Source of the DNA: DASVFB01 sp963815965
Lineage (GTDB): Bacteria > Actinomycetota > Thermoleophilia > Gaiellales > Gaiellaceae
Direction of reading: 5' to 3'
Length of the DNA stretch: 64,000 nt
Assembly: GCA_963815965.1 (NCBI GenBank)
Contig: CAWFIT010000004.1
Span: forward strand, 404,917 to 468,916
Part shown: piece by piece, positions 40,909 through 48,971 of the stretch
How positions within the stretch are numbered: position 1 is the stretch's first letter
Layout: every line of letters starts with the position of its first letter
Position numbers and translations under genes: made by a program
The notes under the pieces: model-generated
The model's database searches: none
What the model saw: only the letters and a program-made list of their open reading frames with translations
Told to the model about the DNA's origin: nothing

Positions 40909-41343
40909 ATGAAGTTCACAGCCGGACCTATGATCGCGATGAATGGTGTCGCCGTCGCGCTGATGGGCTTGCTCGGCCCCTGGGCGAAGATGATCGGCTT
41001 TGGCAGCGCGAGCATCAACGGCCTAGACACCGAGGACGGAAAGGTCTTCGCTGTGATCCTGCTCCTCGCTGCGCTGACGTTGATCGGCGGGCTTCTGAAC
41101 AAGAACCGAGGCGCTTGGATACTTCTCTGCCTCTTCGGCTTGGCCACTGTTCTTCTCGGATTTTTCGAGTACGACAACATCGCTGGCAAGCTCGGCACCG
41201 TTGACAGTGAGTTCGCCAGCGTCAGCATCGGCTGGGGGATCTACGCCACGATCATCGGCGGCGCAGTAATGGCGATCGGCGCTTTCGCCGCTTTGCGGGA
41301 ACGCGTTGAAGGCGAACCGCCCGCCGCAGACGCCTCGCCCTGA
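40909..41343 (+). CDS. Four-helix membrane protein, unknown
   Basis: 144 residues from ATG 40909, preceded by AAGGGCGA at good spacing. Helices: MIAMNGVAVALMGLLGPWA, VFAVILLLAALTLIGGLL, AWILLCLFGLATVLLGFF, IYATIIGGAVMAIGAFAAL. Between helices 1 and 2 is GSASINGLDTEDGK. The frame is open to 40822 upstream but the start with a ribosome site is preferred. No family recognised; possible island cargo. Confidence 0.65.
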   Translation: MKFTAGPMIAMNGVAVALMGLLGPWAKMIGFGSASINGLDTEDGKVFAVILLLAALTLIGGLLNKNRGAWILLCLFGLATVLLGFFEYDNIAGKLGTVDSEFASVSIGWGIYATIIGGAVMAIGAFAALRERVEGEPPAADASP

Positions 41344-41370
41344 CCCGTCATTGCACTGACGCCCCGAGCT

Positions 41371-41556
41371 TCAGCGGGTGAGCTGCTGCTTCTTTCCGTG
41401 CCGCGGCGCCTGTCCGAACGGCGGCGGGTGCCCGTCGTCCGTCTCGGCGGGTTCGACCGTGAAGATCGCGCAAACGTCCTGCTCGACGAGCTCCGCGTGC
41501 GGGAAGTCGTCGATCGCCACGACGCGGAACTGCTTACCGCGCTCGACCGTCATCAC
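41371..41556 (-). CDS. Small conserved protein of the island (intact copy)
   Basis: About 61 residues from GTG 41556 (ATG 41553 next). Core sequence MTVERGKQFRVVAIDDFPHA, then ELVEQDVCAIFTVEPAETDD and a Pro/Gly/Lys-rich tail. A coding-looking stretch (RVRLDRNPNWSVG) continues upstream to about 41610 but without a start codon, so a start may have been lost. A frameshifted copy lies at 37900-38060. Function unknown. Confidence 0.5.
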   Translation of the reverse strand: MMTVERGKQFRVVAIDDFPHAELVEQDVCAIFTVEPAETDDGHPPPFGQAPRHGKKQQLTR

Positions 41557-41633
41557 GTCGCCGACCGACCAGTTCGGATTGCGGTCAAGCCTGACCCTGC
41601 GGCCCGGGCTGACCGTTCGTTCCGCTCTTCCTG

Positions 41634-41771
41634 CTATCGACGTAGAGCGGCAAACGTGACCGCGAGCACCGAGACAACGGCTGCCGTGGTATGGCCAGTG
41701 ACGACCTCTACAGCGCAAGCCGAGCCTACGGCGATCGCGATTCCGACAAATGCTCTCTCGAAGGCGGTCAC
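41634..41771 (-). CDS. Small membrane protein, 45 residues
   Basis: GTG at 41771 with a strong GAGGAGG five bases upstream. Reads VTAFERAFVGIAIAVGSACA, then VEVVTGHTTAAVVSVLAVTF and AALRR. Two short hydrophobic stretches fit a membrane peptide. It ends just before the small conserved island gene, so the two may be one transcript. Below usual length cut-offs, but the ribosome site is convincing. Confidence 0.5.
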   Translation of the reverse strand: MTAFERAFVGIAIAVGSACAVEVVTGHTTAAVVSVLAVTFAALRR

Positions 41772-41974
41772 GTGGACCTCCTCTGGAAGAGCCGTGCCCG
41801 ATCGTGCATTTTGCGCTGTCGCTGCGCTTCGGCTTAGGACCCGGCTTATGTGGTCAGGCGCTCAGAAGGCGACTCACCACATCGTAACTCAAGGTTTGGG
41901 CACGGAAAGGGCACACAAGGCAAGCGCTGCCACCTCAGTCATCTCGGAAAGTCCTGCTCAGAAATCTTTTCCAA

Positions 41975-42049
41975 TCGGGGCGCCCGGATTTGAACCGGGG
42001 ACCTCCGGTCCCCCAGACCGGCGCGCTAACCAGGCTGCGCCACGCCCCG
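41975..42049 (-). tRNA. tRNA-Pro (anticodon GGG)
   Basis: On the minus strand the acceptor 5' CGGGGCG pairs with CGCCCCG, discriminator A. The anticodon arm is CCGGT-CTGGGGG-ACCGG with anticodon GGG. The T arm is CCCGG-TTCAAAT-CCGGG. CCA is not encoded. It lies 13 bases after the XRE gene and downstream of prolyl-tRNA synthetase on the same strand. Its last 34 bases are repeated at 40628 and, diverged, at 37568, so it appears to be an integration target. Confidence 0.93.
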
Positions 42050-42062
42050 AACTCGCGACAGC

Positions 42063-42359
42063 CTAGCGCAGCCTCTTGTAGAGCCTGTCTATGAGATCCG
42101 GCATTTTCTCGAGCCGCTCGGCGATGCGACGGATGCGCACCTCGCGAAAGTGCTCAGGCTCGACACCGAGCGCTTTGCCGAGCACCTCGATGACGTCGTC
42201 GGACGGCACGGGACGGTTGCCGTGCACGAGATGGTTGAGGTACCCAGCGGAGAGCCCCGTCTTGTCCGCGAGCGAGCGGTACGTGATGTTCTCCTCGGCC
42301 ATCAGGCGCTGGATCGTCGGCCCGAAAGGCTCGTCGCTGAAACGGCGCTTGCGCGGCAT
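42063..42359 (-). CDS. XRE-family helix-turn-helix protein coupled to proS
   Basis: 98 residues. HTH region: IQRLMAEENITYRSLADKT, GLSAGYLNHLVHGNRPVPSDD, then a short helical C-terminus (RIAERLEKMPDLIDRLYKRL). The ATG overlaps the proS stop by one base (TAATG), so it is translated with the synthetase. tRNA-Pro follows 13 bases later. Such a gene could regulate the proS-tRNA unit, or be a remnant control gene of the integrated element; the coupling favours the first. Confidence 0.85.
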   Translation of the reverse strand: MPRKRRFSDEPFGPTIQRLMAEENITYRSLADKTGLSAGYLNHLVHGNRPVPSDDVIEVLGKALGVEPEHFREVRIRRIAERLEKMPDLIDRLYKRLR

Positions 42360-44008
42360 TACAAGTCTTCGACCTTAACGCGCCGCTCCTCGCCCGTGGC
42401 GCGGTCCCGGATGTCGACGGCTCCGTCCTCCAGGCTTTTCTTGCCGGCGGTGACGCGAACCGGGCAGCCGATGAGGTCGGCGTCGGCGAACTTCTCCCCC
42501 GCGCGCTGGTCGCGGTCGTCGAGCAGCACGCTGCGACCGCGCGCGTCGATCGCGGCTGCGGCGCGCTCCGCGATCTCCTCCGCACCCGGCAGCGCGACGA
42601 CGTGCACCTCGTACGGCGCGATGGTCTCGGGCCAGGCGATGCCGTGCTCGTCGTTGTGCTGCTCGACGACTGCGGCGATAGTCCGTCCGAGGCCGATGCC
42701 GTACGACCCCATGATCAGCGGTTGCTCGCGGCTGTCCTCGTCCAGGAACGTCGCGCCGAACGCCACCGAGTAGAACGTCCCCAGCTTGAAGATGTGCCCG
42801 ACCTCGATCGCGGTCTGGAACTGCAATCGCCCGCCGTCGACGGGACAGACGTCGCCCTCGCGTGCCTGCCGCAGATCGGCGAACCGCGGCCGGTAGTCGC
42901 GCCCGGCCTCGACGCCGCGGAGGTGCCGGCCGTCACGGTTTGCGCCCGCGACGAACTGCCCATCGCGCAGCGTGTCGTCGGCGACGACGTCGACGTCGAC
43001 ACCGACCGGGCCGAGCGAACCGCCCCCCGCGCCAAACGCGGCGCGGATCTCATCGTCGGTCGCAGGACGCACGCCGGAGTTGAGGGCGCTCGCGGCCTTG
43101 CCCTCGTCGAGCCGGTCGTCGCCACGCACGAGTGCGAGCACGAGCGTACCGTCGGTCTTCACGACCGGCATCGCCTTCGACGTCGCTGCGGGGTCGATCT
43201 GGATCAACTCGGCGAGCGTCTCGATCGTCTCCACGCCAGGCGTCTCGATCTCCTCAGGCGCGTCGAGGCGCGGCGGAAACTCGGGTGCGCGCGGGATGCC
43301 GCGCGCCTTCTCGACGTCGGCGGCGTAGTCGCCGTGCTCGCAGCGCACGAGCGTGTTCTCACCCGACTCAGCCGGCGCGAGGAAGTCACGCGAGACGTCT
43401 CCGCCCATCTCACCGCTCTCCGCCTGCACTTCGTGCACCTCCAAGCCGCAGCGTTCGAAGATCCGGTGGTATGCCTGCGCGTGGAGCTGGAAGTTCCGGT
43501 CGAGCCCCTCCTCGTCGCGGTCGAACGAGTACGAGTCCTTCATGATGAACTCGCGGACGCGGATGAGCCCGCTGCGCGGCCGGGGCTCGTCGCGATCCTT
43601 CGTCTGGAAGTGGTACAGCACCTGCGGCAACTGCCGGTACGACTGGATCTCGGTCGCATGGAACGCAAACGTCTCCTCGTGGCTCATCGGCAGGATGAAC
43701 GGACGTCCGCTCGAGTCTTTCAGCCTGAAGAGGATCGGTATCGAGTAGCGCCCTGAGCGCTCCCACAAATCGGCCGGCGTGAGCACGGGCGCGAGCATTT
43801 CCTGAGCGCCGAAAACGTCGAGCTCCTCGCGGATAACCCGCGCGACGTTCTGGTGCACCCGCCAACCGAGCGGCAGCATCGTCCACAGGCCTGCGCTCAC
43901 CTGGCGGATGAAGCCGCCCCGGACGAGCAGCCGATGCGATGCTGCATCGGCGTCGCCGGGATCCTCGCGCAAGGTCGGCAGGAAGAGCTTTGAGGCGCGC
44001 GTTGCCAC
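42359..44008 (-). CDS. proS: Prolyl-tRNA synthetase, bacterial type with editing insert
   Basis: 549 residues. Class II motifs: VRGGFIRQVSAGLWTMLPLG (motif 1), RFREFIMKDSYSFD-type motif 2 (here RVREFIMKDSYSFDRD), and GSYGIGLGRTIAAVVEQ (motif 3). The INS editing domain lies between (TSKAMPVVKTDGTLVLALVRGDD). Anticodon-binding domain at the C-terminus (YEVHVVALPGAEEIAERAAA, VLLDDRDQRAGEKFADADL). Charges tRNA-Pro; its cognate tRNA gene lies 310 bases downstream. Length is normal. Confidence 0.96.
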   Translation of the reverse strand: MATRASKLFLPTLREDPGDADAASHRLLVRGGFIRQVSAGLWTMLPLGWRVHQNVARVIREELDVFGAQEMLAPVLTPADLWERSGRYSIPILFRLKDSSGRPFILPMSHEETFAFHATEIQSYRQLPQVLYHFQTKDRDEPRPRSGLIRVREFIMKDSYSFDRDEEGLDRNFQLHAQAYHRIFERCGLEVHEVQAESGEMGGDVSRDFLAPAESGENTLVRCEHGDYAADVEKARGIPRAPEFPPRLDAPEEIETPGVETIETLAELIQIDPAATSKAMPVVKTDGTLVLALVRGDDRLDEGKAASALNSGVRPATDDEIRAAFGAGGGSLGPVGVDVDVVADDTLRDGQFVAGANRDGRHLRGVEAGRDYRPRFADLRQAREGDVCPVDGGRLQFQTAIEVGHIFKLGTFYSVAFGATFLDEDSREQPLIMGSYGIGLGRTIAAVVEQHNDEHGIAWPETIAPYEVHVVALPGAEEIAERAAAAIDARGRSVLLDDRDQRAGEKFADADLIGCPVRVTAGKKSLEDGAVDIRDRATGEERRVKVEDL

Positions 44009-44021
44009 GAAGGGCTACAGG

Positions 44022-45155
44022 CTAGTCGAGCGGGATGAGGGATGCTTCCGCCATGGCAAGGGCGGCGGGCTTCGCCATCTTGAGGCGCTTCGGCCGTTTC
44101 ATTCCGCCCTCGATCCAGCGGTCGATCTCGAAGAAGAGCTCGTCGATCAGAATGTCCGACGAGACCTTCTTCAGCACGCGGCCGTGCGCGTAGATGAACC
44201 CCGTGTCGCGGCCGCCTGCGATGCCGAAGTCGGCGTCCCCGGCCTCTCCCGGCCCGTTCACGGCGCAGCCCATCACTGCGACCTCGAACGCCTGCGGGTA
44301 GCGCGCCAGGCGCTCCTCGACAACGCGCGCGAGATTCTCGACGCCGACGTTGTCGCGCCCACACGACGGGCAGGCGATCATCACCGGCCCTCGCTCGCGC
44401 AGTCCGAGTGCCTTGAGGATCTCCCAGGCGACCTCGACCTCCTTCACCGGGTCCGCGGTCAGCGAGACGCGGATCGTGTCGCCGATGCCGTCCATCAGAA
44501 GGGCGCCCATGCCAACGGCGCTCTTGATCGAGCCGGCGAACGGCGTCCCCGCTTCGGTCACGCCGAGGTGCAGCGGGTATGGCACCTTCGCGGCGAGCAT
44601 CCGGTACGCGCGGATCATGGTCGGCACGTGCGAGGCCTTGACGCTGATCTTGAAGTCGCGGAAGTCGAGCTTTTCCAGTAGCTCGACCTGCTCGAGCGCC
44701 TCGACGACGAGTGCCTCGGCGGTGTCCTCGCGTGCGAGCTCCTGCAGATGGTCGGGCAGCGAGCCGGCGTTGGCGCCGATGCGCATGGGCGTGCCGCTCG
44801 CCTTGGCGGCGCGGACGACATCGGCGACCTTTTCGGGTCCGCCGATGTTGCCTGGATTGATCCGGACGGCAGCGACGCCTGCGTCGATCGCCTTGAGCGC
44901 GAGCGACGCGTTGAAGTGGATGTCGGCGATGACGGGGATCGGAGACAGGCGCACGAGTTTCGACAGCGCGGCGGCATCCTCGTTCTTCGGCACCGCGACG
45001 CGCGCGATCTCGCAGCCGGCGGACGCAAGCGCGGCGATCTGCGCCGTCGTCGCCTCGACGTCGTGCGTCTTCGTCAGCGTCATCGACTGGACGACGACCG
45101 GTGCGCCGCCGCCGATCTTCACGTTCCCGACCGTGATCTGCCGCTCGCTCGCCAC
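44022..45155 (-). CDS. ispG: 4-hydroxy-3-methylbut-2-en-1-yl diphosphate synthase (MEP pathway)
   Basis: 377 residues. VVVQSMTLTKTHDVEAT, IPVIADIHFNASLAL, AAVRINPGNIGG, and the C-terminal 4Fe-4S cysteines in CPSCGRD and MGCAVNGPGE are present. It makes HMBPP from MEcPP in isoprenoid synthesis. With dxr and uppS close by, the block supplies undecaprenyl phosphate for cell-wall synthesis. The start ATG follows a normal gap from rseP. Confidence 0.96.
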   Translation of the reverse strand: MASERQITVGNVKIGGGAPVVVQSMTLTKTHDVEATTAQIAALASAGCEIARVAVPKNEDAAALSKLVRLSPIPVIADIHFNASLALKAIDAGVAAVRINPGNIGGPEKVADVVRAAKASGTPMRIGANAGSLPDHLQELAREDTAEALVVEALEQVELLEKLDFRDFKISVKASHVPTMIRAYRMLAAKVPYPLHLGVTEAGTPFAGSIKSAVGMGALLMDGIGDTIRVSLTADPVKEVEVAWEILKALGLRERGPVMIACPSCGRDNVGVENLARVVEERLARYPQAFEVAVMGCAVNGPGEAGDADFGIAGGRDTGFIYAHGRVLKKVSSDILIDELFFEIDRWIEGGMKRPKRLKMAKPAALAMAEASLIPLD

Positions 45156-45199
45156 GGCCCTAGGTTACCCCGCTCGCTGCACGCCTTTGGTCACGATCG

Positions 45200-46393
45200 T
45201 TAGCCGCCGATTCGGCCCACGTCGTTCGACAGGCCGATGAAGAAGAGCAGCAGCACGAGCGCGATTCCGATCGCCGACACGCGCTCGTAGACCTCGCGCG
45301 CGACGGCGCGGCCGCGAATCCCTTCGATCAGCGAGAAGAAGATGTGGCCGCCGTCGAGCGGTAACAGCGGCAGCAGGTTCAGGAGCGCCAGTGACAGGCT
45401 GATCAACCCGAGCACCCACAGGTAGCTCTGCGCGCCCTGATCGACGGCTTCGGACGAGCCCTGCACGATGCCGACCGGGCTCGAGATGTCCTTGCGGCCC
45501 TGCCTGTGCACAAGGTGGCCGAGCGACGAGACAATGTCGCGCGACACGAGAGCCGTGACACGTATCGATTCTTCGAGCGCCGCGGGCGGGCTCAGGCTCT
45601 TCCCCCGCAGCCGGAAGCCGAGCTGGTACACGCCGCTGTTTCTCCTGGGCCGCGTCGGGCCGAGCGTCAGCGTCCGTCCGTCCCGCAGCACCAGCAACGT
45701 CAACGCGTGTCCTCGCGAGCCCGAGATGGTGCGCGTGATGTCGGACGGCGCGGTCACTTGCTTCCCGTCGACTGCGAGGATCTTGTCGCCGGAACGTAGG
45801 CCCATTTGCGCCGCCGGCCTGGTCGAGAGCACCTGATCGACGGTCGTCGTCGCCTTGCCGCCGCCCGACATGAAGAGAACGGCGAAAATGATGATCGCGA
45901 AGAGCAGGTTCGTTCCCGGACCGGCGAAGATGACGAGCACCTTCTTCCACGTGCGCTGCCGCCAATACGCGTCGGATGCAAGCGCGTCGCGGACGTCGGT
46001 GAGAACGTCCGTCGGCTGGCCGGCCTCGCGCAGCGCCTGCTCGAGCTCGTCCAGCGCAGCGCGCGCCTCGTCGTAGTCGCCCCGCTCGAGCGGCCGCTTC
46101 ACAGCTTCGAGGGGCTTGACGAGCTCGGGCGTCTGGCTCATTGCGTGTTGGAGGCGGAAGTCGAGATCCCGCGCTGCGGGCCGGTGCATCCCAGGGATCT
46201 TCACGTAGCCGCCGAGCGGGATCGTGCCGATGCCGTACTCGATGCCTCGGCGCCGCACGCGGACGAGCGGCGGCGGGAACCCGATGTAGAACTTGCGCGG
46301 TCGCATGCCCACGGCGAGCGCCGTGTAGAAGTGGCCGGCCTCGTGGATGAGGATCAGAAACGCCAGTCCCAGAATCGCGACGAAGAAGCTCAT
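45200..46393 (-). CDS. rseP: Site-2 metalloprotease RseP/RIP family
   Basis: 397 residues. Membrane zinc site ILIHEAGHF, second motif LLPLDGGHIFFSLIEG, one PDZ domain (MGLRSGDKILAVDGKQVTAP) between membrane helices. It cuts anti-sigma or other membrane proteins. An insertion of about 70 charged residues (PLEAVKRPLERGDYDEARAA) before the second helix is longer than in many relatives. The ATG overlaps the dxr stop (ATGA). Confidence 0.93.
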   Translation of the reverse strand: MSFFVAILGLAFLILIHEAGHFYTALAVGMRPRKFYIGFPPPLVRVRRRGIEYGIGTIPLGGYVKIPGMHRPAARDLDFRLQHAMSQTPELVKPLEAVKRPLERGDYDEARAALDELEQALREAGQPTDVLTDVRDALASDAYWRQRTWKKVLVIFAGPGTNLLFAIIIFAVLFMSGGGKATTTVDQVLSTRPAAQMGLRSGDKILAVDGKQVTAPSDITRTISGSRGHALTLLVLRDGRTLTLGPTRPRRNSGVYQLGFRLRGKSLSPPAALEESIRVTALVSRDIVSSLGHLVHRQGRKDISSPVGIVQGSSEAVDQGAQSYLWVLGLISLSLALLNLLPLLPLDGGHIFFSLIEGIRGRAVAREVYERVSAIGIALVLLLFFIGLSNDVGRIGG

Positions 46394-47442
46394 GCCACTG
46401 CTACGAGGTTGCGGGCTTTTCGGTCTGCCTCGATCAGCTCGTCGACGTCGCGGGCCGGCGCGCCGTCGACGCGGTCGAGAACGTCGGCGACGGCGGCGTC
46501 GATGTCGAGGAAGCGGATCCGCCCCTCCAGGAAGGCCTGGACCGCGACCTCGTTCGCTGCGTTGAAGGTGCACGGGTAGGTGCCGCCTCGCTCTCCGGCC
46601 TCGCGCGCCAGCGCGAGCAGCGGAAACGCTTCGAGGTCGGGAGCGTGGAACTCGAGCCGCAGGCCGGAGCTGAAGTCGAGCTGCTCCAGCGGTGTGTCGG
46701 CGCGCTCCGGGTAGGTGAGCGCGAAGGAGATCGGCACGCGCATGTCGGGGTACCCGAGGTGCGCGAGTGACGCGCCGTCGCGCAGCCGGACGATCGCGTG
46801 GACGATCGACGTCGGGTGGATCGCAACCTCGATCCGGTCGTACGGGAGGTCGAACAAAAAGTGCGCCTCGAGCAGCTCTAGGCCCTTGTTCGCAAGCGTT
46901 GCGGAGTCCACCGTGATCTTGGGCCCCATCGTCCACGTGGGATGCGCGAGCGCGTCCTCGGGCGTCACGTCGTCCAGCTCCTCTCGCGAGCGGCCGCGAA
47001 ACGGGCCGCCCGACGCGGTCAGGACAAGTCCGTGGACCTGGTCCCGGGAGACGCCCGCAAGGAGCTGGAACGCCGCGGAGTGCTCGCTGTCGACCGGGAG
47101 CAACAGGCCGCCGCCCCGCGTCAACGAGTCGCGGGCCAGCGCGCCTGCGGCGACGAGGCTTTCCTTGTTCGCGAGCGCGAGCGTCACGCCCCGTTCGAGG
47201 GCCCAGAGGGTCGCGTGGATGCCGGCGAAGCCGACGATCGCATTGAGGACGACATCCGGCTCCGCTTGCTCGAGCACATCGGTCGCGTCGCCGCCGACCT
47301 GGGTGAGCGGCGCGAGCCCGTCGATCGGCGTCGAGCCCGACGTCGCAGCGACGAGCTCGAGCTCCGGATTCGCCTCGATCACCTCGAGTGCCTGGCGCCC
47401 GATCGAGCCCGTGGCACCGAGGACTGCGATGCGCCGTCTCAT
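46390..47442 (-). CDS. dxr: 1-deoxy-D-xylulose-5-phosphate reductoisomerase
   Basis: 350 residues. NADPH loop VLGATGSIGRQALEVI, LALANKESLVAAG, PVDSEHSAAFQLL, LTASGGPFR, HPTWTMGPKITVDSATLANKGLE, and the C-terminal TFNAANEVAVQAFL. Commits DXP to the MEP isoprenoid pathway. Directly upstream of rseP with ATGA overlap; the GTG/ATG start agrees with the Rossmann N-terminus. Confidence 0.96.
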   Translation of the reverse strand: MRRRIAVLGATGSIGRQALEVIEANPELELVAATSGSTPIDGLAPLTQVGGDATDVLEQAEPDVVLNAIVGFAGIHATLWALERGVTLALANKESLVAAGALARDSLTRGGGLLLPVDSEHSAAFQLLAGVSRDQVHGLVLTASGGPFRGRSREELDDVTPEDALAHPTWTMGPKITVDSATLANKGLELLEAHFLFDLPYDRIEVAIHPTSIVHAIVRLRDGASLAHLGYPDMRVPISFALTYPERADTPLEQLDFSSGLRLEFHAPDLEAFPLLALAREAGERGGTYPCTFNAANEVAVQAFLEGRIRFLDIDAAVADVLDRVDGAPARDVDELIEADRKARNLVAVA

Positions 47443-47451
47443 CGACTCAGT

Positions 47452-48243
47452 TTAAGTGAGGGCTGCAATCGTGAAGTACGCCGCAGGGAGCGCGAAGAGG
47501 AAGGCGTCGACACGGTCGAGGACGCCGCCGTGGCCGGCGAGCACGCGGCCACTGTCCTTCACGTGGAGATCGCGCTTGAACGCCGATTCGAAGAGGTCGC
47601 CCAGAGCGGCGCTGATCGCAACGACCACACCAAGGACGATCGACTCGGGAATCGTGAGGAAGTTCTCGTGGTACAGCGCGAAGAACACGACGAGGATGCC
47701 CGCCGCGGTCCCCGCGACGAAGCCCTCCCAGGTCTTCGCGGGCGAGATCGCGGGCGAGAACTTGTGGCGCCCGACAGCACGTCCGATGAGGTACGCCACC
47801 GTGTCGTCGACCCACACGGCGATGACGACGGTGAACGCTGCGAGCCTGCCGTTCTCCGGGATGTCGCGAAGCAGAAGCAGGAAGCCGAGGCCGAAGCCGA
47901 TCCACGCCGTGCCGAGCATGGTGCCGCTCACGGCTGCGGTCGCGGGCGCGCGCGTTGTCGCGACCAGGTAGAGGAGAAACGCGAGGACGAGCGTCGAAAG
48001 AAAGCCGCCGAGCATCCACTCCACTCCGCCGAGCTGCGCGCCGACGAGCGCCGCCACGGCACCGGTGTAGCCGGCGAGCACTAGCGGCCGCAGGCCTCGC
48101 GCCATGGCGTAGAACTCGTGCAACCCCACGAGGCTCCCCACGGTCACGAGCGCGAAGAGCCACCAGCCGCCGAGCCAGATCGCGCCGAGCACGACCGGCG
48201 CCCCCACGGCGACGATCAGCAGTCGCGAAAGGAAGCTGCTCAA
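47452..48243 (-). CDS. cdsA: Phosphatidate cytidylyltransferase
   Basis: 263 residues, about eight membrane helices. Family signature SAALGDLFESAFKRDLHVKD and SGRVLAGHGGVLDRVDA near the C-terminus, plus SPAKTWEGFVAG. Makes CDP-diacylglycerol from phosphatidic acid and CTP, the substrate of pgsA elsewhere in the window. Overlaps uppS by four bases and is separated from dxr by nine. Confidence 0.95.
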   Translation of the reverse strand: MSSFLSRLLIVAVGAPVVLGAIWLGGWWLFALVTVGSLVGLHEFYAMARGLRPLVLAGYTGAVAALVGAQLGGVEWMLGGFLSTLVLAFLLYLVATTRAPATAAVSGTMLGTAWIGFGLGFLLLLRDIPENGRLAAFTVVIAVWVDDTVAYLIGRAVGRHKFSPAISPAKTWEGFVAGTAAGILVVFFALYHENFLTIPESIVLGVVVAISAALGDLFESAFKRDLHVKDSGRVLAGHGGVLDRVDAFLFALPAAYFTIAALT

Positions 48244-48971
48244 CGACCGCCGAAGCGGCGGCGGCGCCTCGCGTACTGATCGAGTGCGGTACGAAGGTCA
48301 TCGTCGCCGAAGTCCGGCCAGAGCGTGTCGACGAAGACGAGCTCCGCGTACGCCAGTTGCCAGAGAAGGAAGTTCGACACGCGGAGCTCGCCGGAGGTTC
48401 GAATCAGTAGATCCGGATCAGGAAGCTCCGGCGCGTAGAGCCTGCGTGCGAGCGCCTCCTCGTCGACTGCGTCAGCAGCGACGCCGTCCACGACGAGGCG
48501 CCGAGCGGCGTCGACGATCTCGGCGCGTCCGCCGTAGTCGAACGCGATCCAAAGGTCGAGGCGGCTGTTCGCCGCCGTCTCGGCCTCGAGGTCGGCCATG
48601 CGCTGCCGCAGTAGATCGGGCGCACGATCTCGGCGCCCGATGAACCGCGTGCGCACGCCCTGCTTGCAGAGATCGGGCAGCTCGCGGTCGATCGTCTCGT
48701 GGAAGATCTCCATCAGGTCGTCGACCTCGTCGTGCGGTCGTGTCCAGTTCTCCGTCGAGAACGCGTAGACGGTCAGCGACTCGATGCCGAGGTCGATCGC
48801 GGCCTCGACGGTGCGACGCAGCGCCTTCGTCCCGGCGCGATGTCCCTCGGCTACGGGGAGGCCGCGGCTTTCGGCCCAGCGGCCGTTGCCGTCCATGATG
48901 ATCGCGACCGACCGCGCGACGTCGTCCTGCGCATGCAGCGGCGAGGCTGCTGTCTCGGGCTGCGGGGTCAC
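48240..48971 (-). CDS. uppS: Isoprenyl (undecaprenyl) diphosphate synthase
   Basis: 243 residues. cis-Prenyltransferase motifs: AIIMDGNGRWAESRGLP with the catalytic Asp, GHRAGTKALRR, LTVYAFSTENWTRP, IAFDYGGRAEIVDA, and PDLLIRTSGELRVSNFLLWQ. Builds the lipid carrier for peptidoglycan. Four-base overlaps on both sides (frr and cdsA). Confidence 0.96.
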   Translation of the reverse strand: MTPQPETAASPLHAQDDVARSVAIIMDGNGRWAESRGLPVAEGHRAGTKALRRTVEAAIDLGIESLTVYAFSTENWTRPHDEVDDLMEIFHETIDRELPDLCKQGVRTRFIGRRDRAPDLLRQRMADLEAETAANSRLDLWIAFDYGGRAEIVDAARRLVVDGVAADAVDEEALARRLYAPELPDPDLLIRTSGELRVSNFLLWQLAYAELVFVDTLWPDFGDDDLRTALDQYARRRRRFGGR

